NCBI RefSeq assembly: GCF_000378205.1
Contig: NZ_KB899418.1
Location: 1-64,000, forward strand
Source: Sediminispirochaeta bajacaliforniensis DSM 16054
Lineage (GTDB): Bacteria > Spirochaetota > Spirochaetia > DSM-16054 > Sediminispirochaetaceae
DNA: 64,000 nucleotides
Reading direction: 5' to 3'
In this document: positions 8,678-16,761 of the stretch, one piece after another
Layout: the number at the start of each line of letters is the position of its first letter
Position numbering within the stretch: the first letter of the stretch is position 1
Program-made: the position numbers and the translations under genes
Notes under the pieces: model-generated
What the model was told of the DNA's origin: nothing
The model's input: only the letters and a program-made list of their open reading frames with translations
Databases searched by the model: none

Positions 8678-9589
8678 TCAGTGATACTGACAGCACGAAA
8701 TACCTTCCTCTTTGGTATTATGGCGTTCTCGGTATTGAGAAATGTAGCCTCCCTCGTATTGCTTAAACAACTTATATAAGGCTCGCGACGAAGAAAAACC
8801 AATCTTTTCCGCAATTTCCTCGATAGAATCATCCGTGGTACAAAGAAAATCCTTCGCATAGGCAATCCGCAATAAATTGGTATTTTTCATGAAGGTAGTG
8901 GAAAACATGGACTTGTATGCACGATTGATGTGACGGGGGGTGACATTGAGAGCCTCTGCAACACTTTGTACAGATATCTCTTCCCGATAATGCGTATGAA
9001 TATATTTTGATACCGACATTGCCAGGTTTTCCTTACCGGAAAACCGGATATCCGTCACCGCCTTTGTTGCAATCATACGCAACGCACGAATGAAAAATTG
9101 ATAACAAATCATGACGGCTTGAGTATTCCAGCCAACTTTTCGCTCTCGTATCTCTCGCTCAAATGTCGCCAGAAGATGCTGCTCGGAGAGAGGCTTTGAG
9201 ATATAAAACCGATTTTTATTGACGATCTCCATTGCATCGAATATATCCCGATATTCCATCGGCCCATCCGGTCCCTTCAGGGCGTTTGTATCATGGAGGA
9301 CCAAATCAAAAATCAAGGCAAAATATTTTTTGGGGACGTCAGGCTCATACAATACATGGTGTCTGATATCCTTGGAAAGAAAACATGCCTGTTCTTTTTT
9401 AATCTCCGTCACCCTGTCGGCTATCCTAATCTTTATGCTCCCGTCCACGACATAATAAATCTCGTAGAGTGCATGGTTATGTGGGAATTCCGCAATCCAT
9501 TGATCCATAAGCTCCGCATAATACAAAATAAATTTATATCCGGAAAAACTAAGCTCGGAAATGTTTCTCATGTATTGTCTGCCGCTCAT
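8678..9589 (-). CDS. AraC family transcriptional regulator with N-terminal cupin domain
   Basis: This 303-residue protein has an N-terminal cupin-like sensor (about 20-150) with NHALYEIYYVVDGSIKI, and a C-terminal double helix-turn-helix (about 195-295) with ISVQSVAEALNVTPRHINRAY and SIEEIAEKIGFSSSRALYKLFKQ. It is the last gene of a minus-strand catabolic operon and follows the GldA-like gene after 72 bases, with a good AGGAG site before its ATG. It most likely senses the sugar or an intermediate of that pathway and controls the operon. The second helix pair ends in YKLFKQYEGGYISQYR rather than the usual F-K...G.SP..YR, a mild deviation. Confidence 0.88.
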   Translation of the reverse strand: MSGRQYMRNISELSFSGYKFILYYAELMDQWIAEFPHNHALYEIYYVVDGSIKIRIADRVTEIKKEQACFLSKDIRHHVLYEPDVPKKYFALIFDLVLHDTNALKGPDGPMEYRDIFDAMEIVNKNRFYISKPLSEQHLLATFEREIRERKVGWNTQAVMICYQFFIRALRMIATKAVTDIRFSGKENLAMSVSKYIHTHYREEISVQSVAEALNVTPRHINRAYKSMFSTTFMKNTNLLRIAYAKDFLCTTDDSIEEIAEKIGFSSSRALYKLFKQYEGGYISQYRERHNTKEEGISCCQYH

Positions 9590-9661
9590 ACATCATCTCC
9601 TTTTCCCAGAGTACAGAGAAGGATGCTCTTCCATCCCTCTCTGTAAAAGAAGAGCCGCAAA

Positions 9662-10768
9662 TCAGAGAAGTGACGCCCCTTCATGATAGATGTGACCAAT
9701 CGCATCAGCCGTTTTATATGCACCGACGACCATCTCATGGGTAACAGGAAACGGGTGATGACGAATAAAGGGTTCCCGCAAAACCGCTTTCGCCATTATA
9801 TCATACTCTTCCTCGGTCAAATTATTTAAATGCATATCCTCAAAGGTGATGGGAAGCCCTACATCCCTGCAGAAGCGGTACACCTGATCAAGCTGCTCGT
9901 TAGAGGCCCCCTGCATGATTAATTGACAACAGGTAGAAAAGGCGACACCCTCGCCATGATAGACATACTCTTCTCGATCAGCAAGAGCGAGGGTACCAAA
10001 ATAGAAACAGTGGTCGGAGGCCGAGCCATTGTTCTCAAAGCCCATACCGCTCATCAGAATATTAACCTCCGTGATGATATTAAAAGCGTCTGTCAGCACC
10101 TTTTGCTCCGCGGCGATTTTAGCCTGGCGACCATAACGAAAAAGCATATCGTAGGATAATTTAGCGACCGACAGGGCCGTTGCGGTACCGACACCGCCAA
10201 AATGGTTATCAAAATAGTGATCCTGGCACACAACACCGCCGACATACGTAGAAAGCGCATCACCCATCCCGGCAACAAACAGGCGTACCGGAGCATTGAT
10301 AAGAATTTCGGTATCGGCCAATACAACATCGGGGCTCTTCGGAAAGCAGAGAACATCTGCAATTGTTCCATCCTCATTGTACACCAGCGACGTTGCACTC
10401 GTAGATGCATCGCTTGCTGAAACGGTGGGAACGACAACCACATGCGAGCCTGTATCGTGAGCCACAACCTTTGCCGCATCGGCTATTTTTCCCCCGCCGA
10501 CCCCAAGGATAGCCGAGGCCTTTGTGCTTTTGGCAAGATCCTCAATATGGTGAATCTGTTCCCATGTAATCTGCTTCTCAAACTGGAAAAAGGTAACGTG
10601 TTTCCCTTCAAGCGCCGTTGCTATCCGATCCCTTAAATCCCGCAAACGCCCCTTACTGGCGATTACAAGAAAGTTCTCCCCCATCCAGTCGATATAGGTT
10701 TTTAGATTTTTGATTTCACCATAGCCTTGTATGTAACGGCCGCAACAACCAAGTATCTGAGTTTTCAT
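9662..10768 (-). CDS. GldA-like iron-containing alcohol (glycerol) dehydrogenase
   Basis: This 368-residue protein belongs to the GldA/dehydroquinate-synthase-like metal-dependent dehydrogenases. It has the NAD loop GVGGGKIADAAKVVA (about 95-109), the segment GMGDALSTYVGG with the metal Asp, and the metal histidines in YHGEGVAFSTC and in HHPFPVTHEM. GldA oxidises glycerol to dihydroxyacetone; relatives reduce short hydroxy-aldehydes. Its ATG overlaps the stop of the transketolase C-subunit gene (10765-10768), so it is translated together with it. It may dispose of the short aldehyde made by the transketolase step, but the substrate cannot be read from the sequence. Confidence 0.88.
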   Translation of the reverse strand: MKTQILGCCGRYIQGYGEIKNLKTYIDWMGENFLVIASKGRLRDLRDRIATALEGKHVTFFQFEKQITWEQIHHIEDLAKSTKASAILGVGGGKIADAAKVVAHDTGSHVVVVPTVSASDASTSATSLVYNEDGTIADVLCFPKSPDVVLADTEILINAPVRLFVAGMGDALSTYVGGVVCQDHYFDNHFGGVGTATALSVAKLSYDMLFRYGRQAKIAAEQKVLTDAFNIITEVNILMSGMGFENNGSASDHCFYFGTLALADREEYVYHGEGVAFSTCCQLIMQGASNEQLDQVYRFCRDVGLPITFEDMHLNNLTEEEYDIMAKAVLREPFIRHHPFPVTHEMVVGAYKTADAIGHIYHEGASLL

Positions 10769-11742
10769 CTGTTGCCTCTGTTCAGCAGATCTTTTATTGT
10801 TACTGCGATTCCATGGCGATCCATCCCGTAATAATGGTAGATTTCGTCCGGTGCTCCCAATACTGAGAATTCATCCGGCATTCCAATACGTTTAAATATG
10901 CCCTGATATCCTGCCTCGCACAGAACCTCTGCAACCGCTCCCCCAAGGCCTCCGTTTATTGAATGGTCCTCAACCGTAACCACCATACCGGTTTTTCGGG
11001 CCACACGAAGGATGGTATCTATGTCCAAGGGCTTTATGGTATGCATATCCACCACACCGATGCTCAAGCCCAGCTCCTCCTTTAGTATTTTAGAAGCCAT
11101 TAGACATTCATAGATGTTTGAACCACAAGAAATTATGTATCCATCGCTTCCCGCAAGGGTCTCAATGGCCTTTCCAATCTCCAATTGGTACTCCTCGGCA
11201 TAGACATTCGGAGACCCGGCCCTATCAATGCGAATAACCATCGGACCTTCGTACTCCATCGATGCACGAATACACTTGCAGCATTGGCCAGCATCTGCCG
11301 GTACCACAATCGTCAGGTTGGGAATGGCTCGGTACAATGCCAGATCGGCGATAACGTTGTGTGTGGGGCCGCCACCGGAGGTAACACCCGAATGGGTACC
11401 TATCAGACGAACCTTGACATCGTTATAGGCAATGTCGGTATGAATTTGGTCGGCCGCGCGCAGGGATAGAAAAGGTCCAAAGAGTTGCGAGAATACCGTG
11501 CAGCCGGACAGAGCAAGCCCTGCGGAGGCTCCCACCTGATCGGCCTCCGCAATTCCGAAATTGAAACAGCGTTCGGGAAACTCCTTGAGTAGTTTCCCGG
11601 CAGAAGATGAGGGTGCCACATTATCGCTAAACGTGAAGGCAAAGTCTTTTCCTTCTTTCGCCATTCTGTAGAGTTCTTCTCCATATGCCTCTCGTGCATT
11701 GGAAAGCATTTGATCAAAATTGTATGTTGTCTTTACCGCCAT
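10765..11742 (-). CDS. Transketolase, C-terminal subunit
   Basis: This is the pyrimidine-binding plus C-terminal half of a split transketolase (325 residues from ATG 11742). Visible motifs are FTFSDNVAPSSSAGKLLKEFPERCFNFGIAEAD, quoted here as FTFSDNVAPSS and CFNFGIAEAD with the catalytic Glu, then IGTHSGVTSGGGPTHN and VVTVEDHSINGGLGGAVAE. I prefer the start MAVKTTYNFD, because GAGGAACTAAGGTT precedes it and it begins 4 bases after the N-subunit stop; an upstream frame would overlap that gene. It should form the active enzyme with the N-terminal subunit encoded just before it. Confidence 0.92.
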   Translation of the reverse strand: MAVKTTYNFDQMLSNAREAYGEELYRMAKEGKDFAFTFSDNVAPSSSAGKLLKEFPERCFNFGIAEADQVGASAGLALSGCTVFSQLFGPFLSLRAADQIHTDIAYNDVKVRLIGTHSGVTSGGGPTHNVIADLALYRAIPNLTIVVPADAGQCCKCIRASMEYEGPMVIRIDRAGSPNVYAEEYQLEIGKAIETLAGSDGYIISCGSNIYECLMASKILKEELGLSIGVVDMHTIKPLDIDTILRVARKTGMVVTVEDHSINGGLGGAVAEVLCEAGYQGIFKRIGMPDEFSVLGAPDEIYHYYGMDRHGIAVTIKDLLNRGNR

Positions 11743-11746
11743 AACC

Positions 11747-12613
11747 TTAGTTCCTCGTTTGTCCGTTCGACACATCGGCAAGCGCGATGTTTAGGTCGGC
11801 TTCGCTGATGCCTCCGCCATGCCATTTATGGTTCCCTTCCATGAAGCTCACACCTTTACCCTTTACCGTATTACTAATGATGAAGGTAGGTGCATCATGC
11901 TTTTTACAATTGCGTTCGGGTAAGCGATTGAGAGCGGCACAAACCTGCTCCATGTCGTTGCCGTCTGCTATCTCTATGAGATTCCAGCCAAAGGCTTTAA
12001 CCTTGTCCGATACGGGTTCGATGTTCATCACCTGCTCGGTAGTACCTGTCATTTGGAGTTTATTCTTGTCCAGGATGCACACCAAATTGTTCAGTTTATA
12101 ATGGCCGCCTGCCATGAGTGCCTCCCAGTTCGTACCTTCATCAAATTCACCATCACCAATCAGGCATATGACACGGTAGTTCTCACCTCGGTAACGTGCA
12201 CCAAGAGCATAGCCTACCGCAATTGGAAGGCCGTGGCCGAGGGAGCCGGCGGAAACCTCAATCTGCGGACACCGCTTACGGTTTGAGTGCATACCAAACT
12301 TATAGGTATCCAGCGATTCGAAGTACTCGACCATATAATCCTGGGTGTATGCACCCTGATCCGAAAAAATCGTATAAAGGGTTTCCGAGCAGTGTCCCTT
12401 TGAAAGGATGAAACGGTCCCGCCCATCCATGTGCGGGTTCAAAACATCGAAATTCAAATACTTATAGTAGAGCGCTACCGCCATTTCCACGATGGACAGT
12501 TCACCACCTAAATGGCCCATGCCTATTCTGTAAATAAACTTGAGCAAATTGCTGCGAATATCGACGCATTTATCCTCAAGCTCGGCAACTGTCTGAAGTC
12601 CATTCCTTTGCAT
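11747..12613 (-). CDS. Transketolase, N-terminal (TPP-binding) subunit
   Basis: This is the thiamine-diphosphate half of a split transketolase (288 residues). It shows GHLGGELSIVEMAVALY, ILSKGHCSETLY, AGSLGHGLPIAVGYALGAR and the TPP/Mg motif GDGEFDEGTNWEAL followed by NNLVCILDKNKLQ. Transketolases move two-carbon ketol units between sugars or sugar analogues. The pair sits in an operon with two dehydrogenases, an epimerase and a symporter rather than with pentose-phosphate genes. This points to a dedicated catabolic role, as known for the split sulfo-transketolase of sulfoquinovose degradation and related pathways. The ribosome site GAGGAG is clear. Confidence 0.92.
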   Translation of the reverse strand: MQRNGLQTVAELEDKCVDIRSNLLKFIYRIGMGHLGGELSIVEMAVALYYKYLNFDVLNPHMDGRDRFILSKGHCSETLYTIFSDQGAYTQDYMVEYFESLDTYKFGMHSNRKRCPQIEVSAGSLGHGLPIAVGYALGARYRGENYRVICLIGDGEFDEGTNWEALMAGGHYKLNNLVCILDKNKLQMTGTTEQVMNIEPVSDKVKAFGWNLIEIADGNDMEQVCAALNRLPERNCKKHDAPTFIISNTVKGKGVSFMEGNHKWHGGGISEADLNIALADVSNGQTRN

Positions 12614-12633
12614 AATCTTCTCCTCATGTTCCT

Positions 12634-13692
12634 CTATTCGCCATCAAAACGATTACAGCGAATAATTACTTTCGGGTATCTTCCGCTTAGATGAGCCGTA
12701 AATGCCGCCTCGCAGTCATCAATATCGAAAATCTGGTCGGGGCCGGTAAACATACCAAAATCCATTTCCGGTAGCATGCTGACCGTTCGCTCAAAATTGT
12801 AATGGGAGCAATAGGTTCCCGTGATGGTGACCTCTCTGCTGTAGCAGTACTCGTACAGATTCAGCGGCAGGTGATAATTATTCGGAAACATGGCGGTATA
12901 AAGCACAGTCGAGCACTTCGCCGCCAGCTTGATAACCGCTTCGGCGGCACTAGGCACACCGGAAACCTCAACGATAACGTCATAGCCAAGTCCCTGGGTA
13001 ATAGACATACCGCGGTCAAAGAGATTTTCCTGTAACGGATTAATCGTATAATCAACCCCAAAGCCCTTGGCGATACGGCAGCGTTCTTCATTCGGCTCAC
13101 TCAGTGTCAGGGCAGTCGCACCATATTTTTTGAAGAGTTGACAGATTATTAGACCTATCGGACCGCCGCCGGAGACAAGGACCCGACTGCCGATCTTCAT
13201 ATTGGCCTTATCCATGACACGAACACCAATCGAAAGGGGTTCGGTCAGGCACCCTGTTAAAAGGCCGACATTGTCCGGCAGTTTGACTACTTGTGATTCG
13301 TGCCAGACAACATATTCGGCCATACAGGGTTCATTGCCGGCATGTTCGCAGTATTGCTGATTGCCGGTTACACAATGATAACAGGTGCCGCAATAGTGCA
13401 GGAAATTACCGCTAACCCTATCCCCTACTTTCAGACCACGAATTCCGGCACGTTCCCCTAATTCGAGAATTACGCCTGACATTTCATGTCCTAAGCCAAA
13501 AGGCGGAGTAAGCCCAAAGGCTCCCCCCACGATATGCGGGTCGGACCCGCATATCGAACAATAGGCCACTTTTATTTTGACATCCTCGGGGCCGATAGAT
13601 TTGACGGGAAAATCGACAATTCCGACTTTTCCCCGTTTCGCTTCATCACGCTCCTTCATGTTGCCTACTTTGATGCCGCAGACCACTTTCAT
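12634..13692 (-). CDS. Zinc-dependent medium-chain alcohol/polyol dehydrogenase
   Basis: This 352-residue MDR dehydrogenase has the catalytic zinc ligands in YCSICGSDPHIVGG and GLGHEMSGVILELGE, structural-zinc cysteines in CGTCYHCVTGNQQYC, and the Rossmann loop VLVSGGGPIGLIICQLF. The family includes sorbitol, xylitol, threonine and L-idonate dehydrogenases. Placed between the symporter and the transketolase genes, it probably oxidises the imported polyol or sugar at a hydroxyl group. It has a good ribosome site (GGAGG). The exact substrate is unknown. Confidence 0.88.
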   Translation of the reverse strand: MKVVCGIKVGNMKERDEAKRGKVGIVDFPVKSIGPEDVKIKVAYCSICGSDPHIVGGAFGLTPPFGLGHEMSGVILELGERAGIRGLKVGDRVSGNFLHYCGTCYHCVTGNQQYCEHAGNEPCMAEYVVWHESQVVKLPDNVGLLTGCLTEPLSIGVRVMDKANMKIGSRVLVSGGGPIGLIICQLFKKYGATALTLSEPNEERCRIAKGFGVDYTINPLQENLFDRGMSITQGLGYDVIVEVSGVPSAAEAVIKLAAKCSTVLYTAMFPNNYHLPLNLYEYCYSREVTITGTYCSHYNFERTVSMLPEMDFGMFTGPDQIFDIDDCEAAFTAHLSGRYPKVIIRCNRFDGE

Positions 13693-13722
13693 ATGGATAA
13701 CCTCCGCTGTATGTTGTTTAAG

Positions 13723-15114
13723 CTAGTTTTCCGCCTCGCCCTGGAGCGATAACCGACGTTTTGTCAGTTCTTCAACGATAAAGTCATATTTATCTTCCGT
13801 CAGGGAGTAGCTTCGGTAGACTATGATTCCGATGATCAGAATCACGGCGGGAATGATTGAATTCATCGCTTTTATTGCAGTCAGGCATGCTGCGTTTTGC
13901 ACTCCATTGGGAACATAATGGACAAAGCTGAAAACGATGGTGGGCAGGATACCCGCAATAGTCAAAGAGATTTTGATTGAAAAAGACGCCAGCGAAAAAA
14001 CAAGCCCCCCGCATCGCCGGCCGGTAACATATTCTCCGTACTCTACACAGTCAGGCAGGGTCGACCAAATAGTCGCCAGGGTCATCCCGTATCCGAAAGC
14101 ACCAAGCACTTTACCAAAGCAAAAACCGGCATTGGCACCTTCCGGCACAAAGAAGAACAAGAGCATTCCTGCCGTAGAAATCAGGCAGCCGGTGATAACT
14201 GTTTTCTTCTTACCGATCCGCTTGGCAATAGCGGGAACAAAGAGCATCGGGATGATGGAAGGAAGCGTCTGCAACATGGACCACGTGGCCATGGAAATAC
14301 GCCCGCCAAGGTTATAGGTAACAAAATAGGTCCCGACAGAGGAAACCAGAATATTGTAGGTGTATGCAACAAGATACATCACAAATAAAATCAACAGGGG
14401 TTTATTTTTGGTAAGTTGTGTTCCGATATCCCGCCATTTGAAGGGTTCCTGTCTATCAAGTTGACTTTCCGGCACACGTTCCTTACATACCTTGCCGGTA
14501 ACCAGAAATGAAATAACCATAACGACCGCCATAACGATCATTGCACGTTGATAACCGTTCTGTGGTGTAGTACCTAACCGCTCAGAAAGGATCGGAACAA
14601 GTACGGCACAGGCAACTCCTCCGAGACCTGAACAAAACATTCGGAATGAATTAAGTTTTGCGCGCTCTATCGGATCCTGTGTCATGGAAGAAGAGAGGGA
14701 CGTAACAGGAATAATAATTCCGGTAAAAAGCATGCCGAACAAAATGTAGGTAAACCAGGCATAGGCGACCTTTGAGATGCTCTCCGGCGTGGTAAACACA
14801 AGTATGGTCGAAATACCGTATGGAATACACAACCCCACAAACCATGGAATGTATTTTCCCTTTTTAAAATGACATTTCTCTACAAGGGCCCCCATAAGGG
14901 GGTCATTGATTGCATCCCATATACGGGCGGCCAGAAACAAAGCCGTAACCTGGACCGCTGAAATGCCGAAAATGTCCGTATAAAAAAATGTTAGATAGAT
15001 GGTAATGGTCTGGAATACCAAATCACTACCAAAGCCCCAAAAGCCGTAAGCCAGCTTTTCACCACTACCTATTTTTATGTAGTAGCGCCTGCTTTCATCA
15101 CGTACTGTGCTCAT
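13723..15114 (-). CDS. GPH (MelB-type) cation:sugar symporter
   Basis: This protein of about 463 residues has roughly 12 membrane helices. The N-terminus has the family signature SGEKLAYGFWGFGSDLVF, and IWDAINDPLMGALVEK is the typical loop between helices 2 and 3, with the Asp residues used for cation coupling in MelB. The family imports glycosides, pentosides, hexuronides or melibiose with H+ or Na+. I chose the ATG at 15114, preceded by AAGGAGAG, and not the upstream in-frame start. It is probably the entry point of this catabolic operon. Confidence 0.88.
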   Translation of the reverse strand: MSTVRDESRRYYIKIGSGEKLAYGFWGFGSDLVFQTITIYLTFFYTDIFGISAVQVTALFLAARIWDAINDPLMGALVEKCHFKKGKYIPWFVGLCIPYGISTILVFTTPESISKVAYAWFTYILFGMLFTGIIIPVTSLSSSMTQDPIERAKLNSFRMFCSGLGGVACAVLVPILSERLGTTPQNGYQRAMIVMAVVMVISFLVTGKVCKERVPESQLDRQEPFKWRDIGTQLTKNKPLLILFVMYLVAYTYNILVSSVGTYFVTYNLGGRISMATWSMLQTLPSIIPMLFVPAIAKRIGKKKTVITGCLISTAGMLLFFFVPEGANAGFCFGKVLGAFGYGMTLATIWSTLPDCVEYGEYVTGRRCGGLVFSLASFSIKISLTIAGILPTIVFSFVHYVPNGVQNAACLTAIKAMNSIIPAVILIIGIIVYRSYSLTEDKYDFIVEELTKRRLSLQGEAEN

Positions 15115-15246
15115 GTTACTCTCCTTAGATGGCACAACTTTCCCATCATCTGTTACAGGGAACACCTGCCGATTTGAGTCAGATATTGCGTACTTTATTT
15201 GAAAGGAATTTTGAATAGCTCGAGCTTTTAGGTCCGGATTTGATTT

Positions 15247-16074
15247 TTAGTCCACATACCTCCTTAACTTTTCATAGGCCTCGGGAATAACGACATCTGG
15301 GCCTTTTCTCCAGATTCCGGGATTAAGGACCTCAACAGATATCACTCCGTCGTAGTCAATGGCACGCAGGTTATCGACATAGCGCACGACATCAATCCGA
15401 CCGTCTCCAGGCATGCAGCGATGCATTTGATCGATCCTGGCAAACGGTATCCTTTCCGCATCGTTAATATGTGCAATAAAAATCTTACCGGGTTCTATAT
15501 GAAGGATATCGTCGAAATCGGATCCCACATCCCATAAGAACATATTAAAATCATCAAGGACTATACCCACTTCGGGTCTGTCGATTCGACGGACAATCTC
15601 CCATGCAGTTTTGATGTTTCCTACGGCCATTGTACCGACAGGCTCGAATGCAATGTTCATTCCATGGGGCAATCCTCTATCGGCAAGTCTATTCAGAACA
15701 GCAACGGTATCATCAAAAATCATTGCATCGGTGGTACCTTCCGGCAAAGTACTGCGCTCGCTAGAAAGTACAATAACTTTGTCGGCGCCACAGCTATCGC
15801 CCAATTCACAAGCAAAATCGAACTGCTCGCAAATACGCCTCCACTTTTGATTTGTACAAAAATTGAGATCAAAGATGGCATTAATAGAAGCACATTTCAG
15901 ACCATGCATTTTTATGAGGTCACCCAATTCAGACATGGAATGTGTTCTCAAATACGCTTGGGCCTTGGCAAAATCTATTTCAATAGATGAGAAACCGACC
16001 TTCGCACAAAGACTAAGATCCTTTTCTATCGTAGAAGTACCCGAACAAGTCTGAAGGTTGTAGCACAGTTCCAT
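15247..16074 (-). CDS. Sugar phosphate isomerase/epimerase family TIM-barrel protein
   Basis: This protein of about 275 residues is of the AP-endonuclease-2 / D-tagatose-3-epimerase superfamily. It has GFSSIEIDFAKAQAYL at strand 1-2, FEPVG (metal Glu), VGIVLDDFNMFL (metal Asp), IAHINDAE (metal His), GRIDVVRYVDNLRAIDYDGVISVEVLN (quoted in parts: GRIDVVRYVDNLR and GVISVEVLN) and a final Glu ligand. The ATG at 16074 follows AAAGGGG at good spacing, so earlier in-frame starts are less likely. It is the first gene of the operon and probably isomerises or epimerises a ketose before the transketolase step. Confidence 0.85.
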   Translation of the reverse strand: MELCYNLQTCSGTSTIEKDLSLCAKVGFSSIEIDFAKAQAYLRTHSMSELGDLIKMHGLKCASINAIFDLNFCTNQKWRRICEQFDFACELGDSCGADKVIVLSSERSTLPEGTTDAMIFDDTVAVLNRLADRGLPHGMNIAFEPVGTMAVGNIKTAWEIVRRIDRPEVGIVLDDFNMFLWDVGSDFDDILHIEPGKIFIAHINDAERIPFARIDQMHRCMPGDGRIDVVRYVDNLRAIDYDGVISVEVLNPGIWRKGPDVVIPEAYEKLRRYVD

Positions 16075-16460
16075 GAACATACCCCTTTCCATCCAATGGA
16101 TAAATAATTTTGATGCACGAATTCTCATTTTCCAATGTTTATAAAAGACGACAATCATAAAGTTTGGTCTCTTTTGTACATAGGCAGATGATTACCATGT
16201 AAGTAAATAGTTCATGGAATTACACTAAGGCGAAGAAAAATAAGTAATATGGAATAGATATGAGGCGGGGATCTTACTATACTTTTTATAAAATGGACCG
16301 GCCTACCGACTCTCTCCGCATCGAAGGCCCATGCAGGGGGGGATCCGGCTCTGGGTCCACAGATTTTGTTCGATGCAGGATTGAAGTGATAGTAGGCCGA
16401 TCGGGCAAATGCCTGCCACTCTTTTTGGGAAAGGATGGCGGGCTTTGCCTTTGGGATCGT
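16075..16460. other. Intergenic stretch between the catabolic operon and the aldehyde dehydrogenase operon
   Basis: About 390 bases hold no gene I can support. The AT-rich part (16160-16300) should contain the promoter of the catabolic operon; no consensus boxes stand out. In the GC-richer part (16286-16468) a 60-codon minus-strand frame begins with ATG right after AAGGAGG and overlaps the previous stop. Its composition (Pro/Arg/Ser-rich) does not look like a protein. Another frame with WQAFARSAYYHFNPAS looks more protein-like but has no start. Confidence 0.4.
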
Positions 16461-16715
16461 TTATTCATTATCCTCCTTTAACTCGATCCCTCGTTCGGTA
16501 AGAAAGTCGTTCAGTCCTGCAATGAACGCATCTGGATCGGCTACCTTCTTGAGTTCCAGTAATTTTCCAAGCGGCTGAGGAAAGGGCCCCGAGCATGTGA
16601 TGGGCGAGACTCTGTTTTCAATAAAATAGGAAACTACGCCGGGGATTTTCATGATTTCTTCAACCTGCGTGTTGCTGTCTATCATGCTGAACCTGCCTTC
16701 AATAGTGATAGCCAT
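16461..16715 (-). CDS. Small DUF1858-like protein downstream of aldehyde dehydrogenase
   Basis: This is an 84-residue (or 74 from the inner ATG at 16685) cytosolic protein. The stretch MIDSNTQVEEIMKIPGVVSYFIEN, with segment MIDSNTQVEEIMKIPG, resembles the start of DUF1858 domains. The middle SPITCSGPFPQPLGKLLE has a single cysteine where that family often carries redox cysteines. The end FIAGLNDFLTERGIELKEDNE is helical. The inner start has the better ribosome site (GAAGGCAGG). It follows the aldehyde dehydrogenase by 46 bases and shares its sigma-54 promoter. Function unknown; a redox or accessory role for the dehydrogenase is a guess. Confidence 0.6.
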   Translation of the reverse strand: MAITIEGRFSMIDSNTQVEEIMKIPGVVSYFIENRVSPITCSGPFPQPLGKLLELKKVADPDAFIAGLNDFLTERGIELKEDNE

Positions 16716-16721
16716 TTTGCA

Positions 16722-16741
16722 GGGGCCCTTTTACAGGCCCC
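16722..16741 (-). promoter_or_regulatory. Intercistronic hairpin between aldehyde dehydrogenase and small gene
   Basis: GGGGCC (16722-16727) and GGCCCC (16736-16741) form a GC-only stem with an 8-base loop, immediately before the upstream start of the small gene. The purine run AAAGGG that could serve as its ribosome site lies in the loop and stem. It may set the relative expression of the two genes or stabilise the upstream mRNA. Confidence 0.4.
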
Positions 16742-16761
16742 AGAATCGACACAATAACAGA

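Noticed and set aside
8678-16074. Sulfoquinovose (sulfo-transketolase) operon
   Set aside because: The split transketolase and iron dehydrogenase fit, but there is no sulfoquinovosidase, no matching isomerase and no sulfonate exporter, and the epimerase and GPH symporter point to another substrate.
16286-16468. 60-codon minus-strand frame with AAGGAGG before its ATG, overlapping the small DUF1858-like gene
   Set aside because: The ribosome site is striking, but the product is Pro/Arg/Ser-rich with no hydrophobic core. It reads like an out-of-frame translation, and another frame there looks more protein-like without a start.
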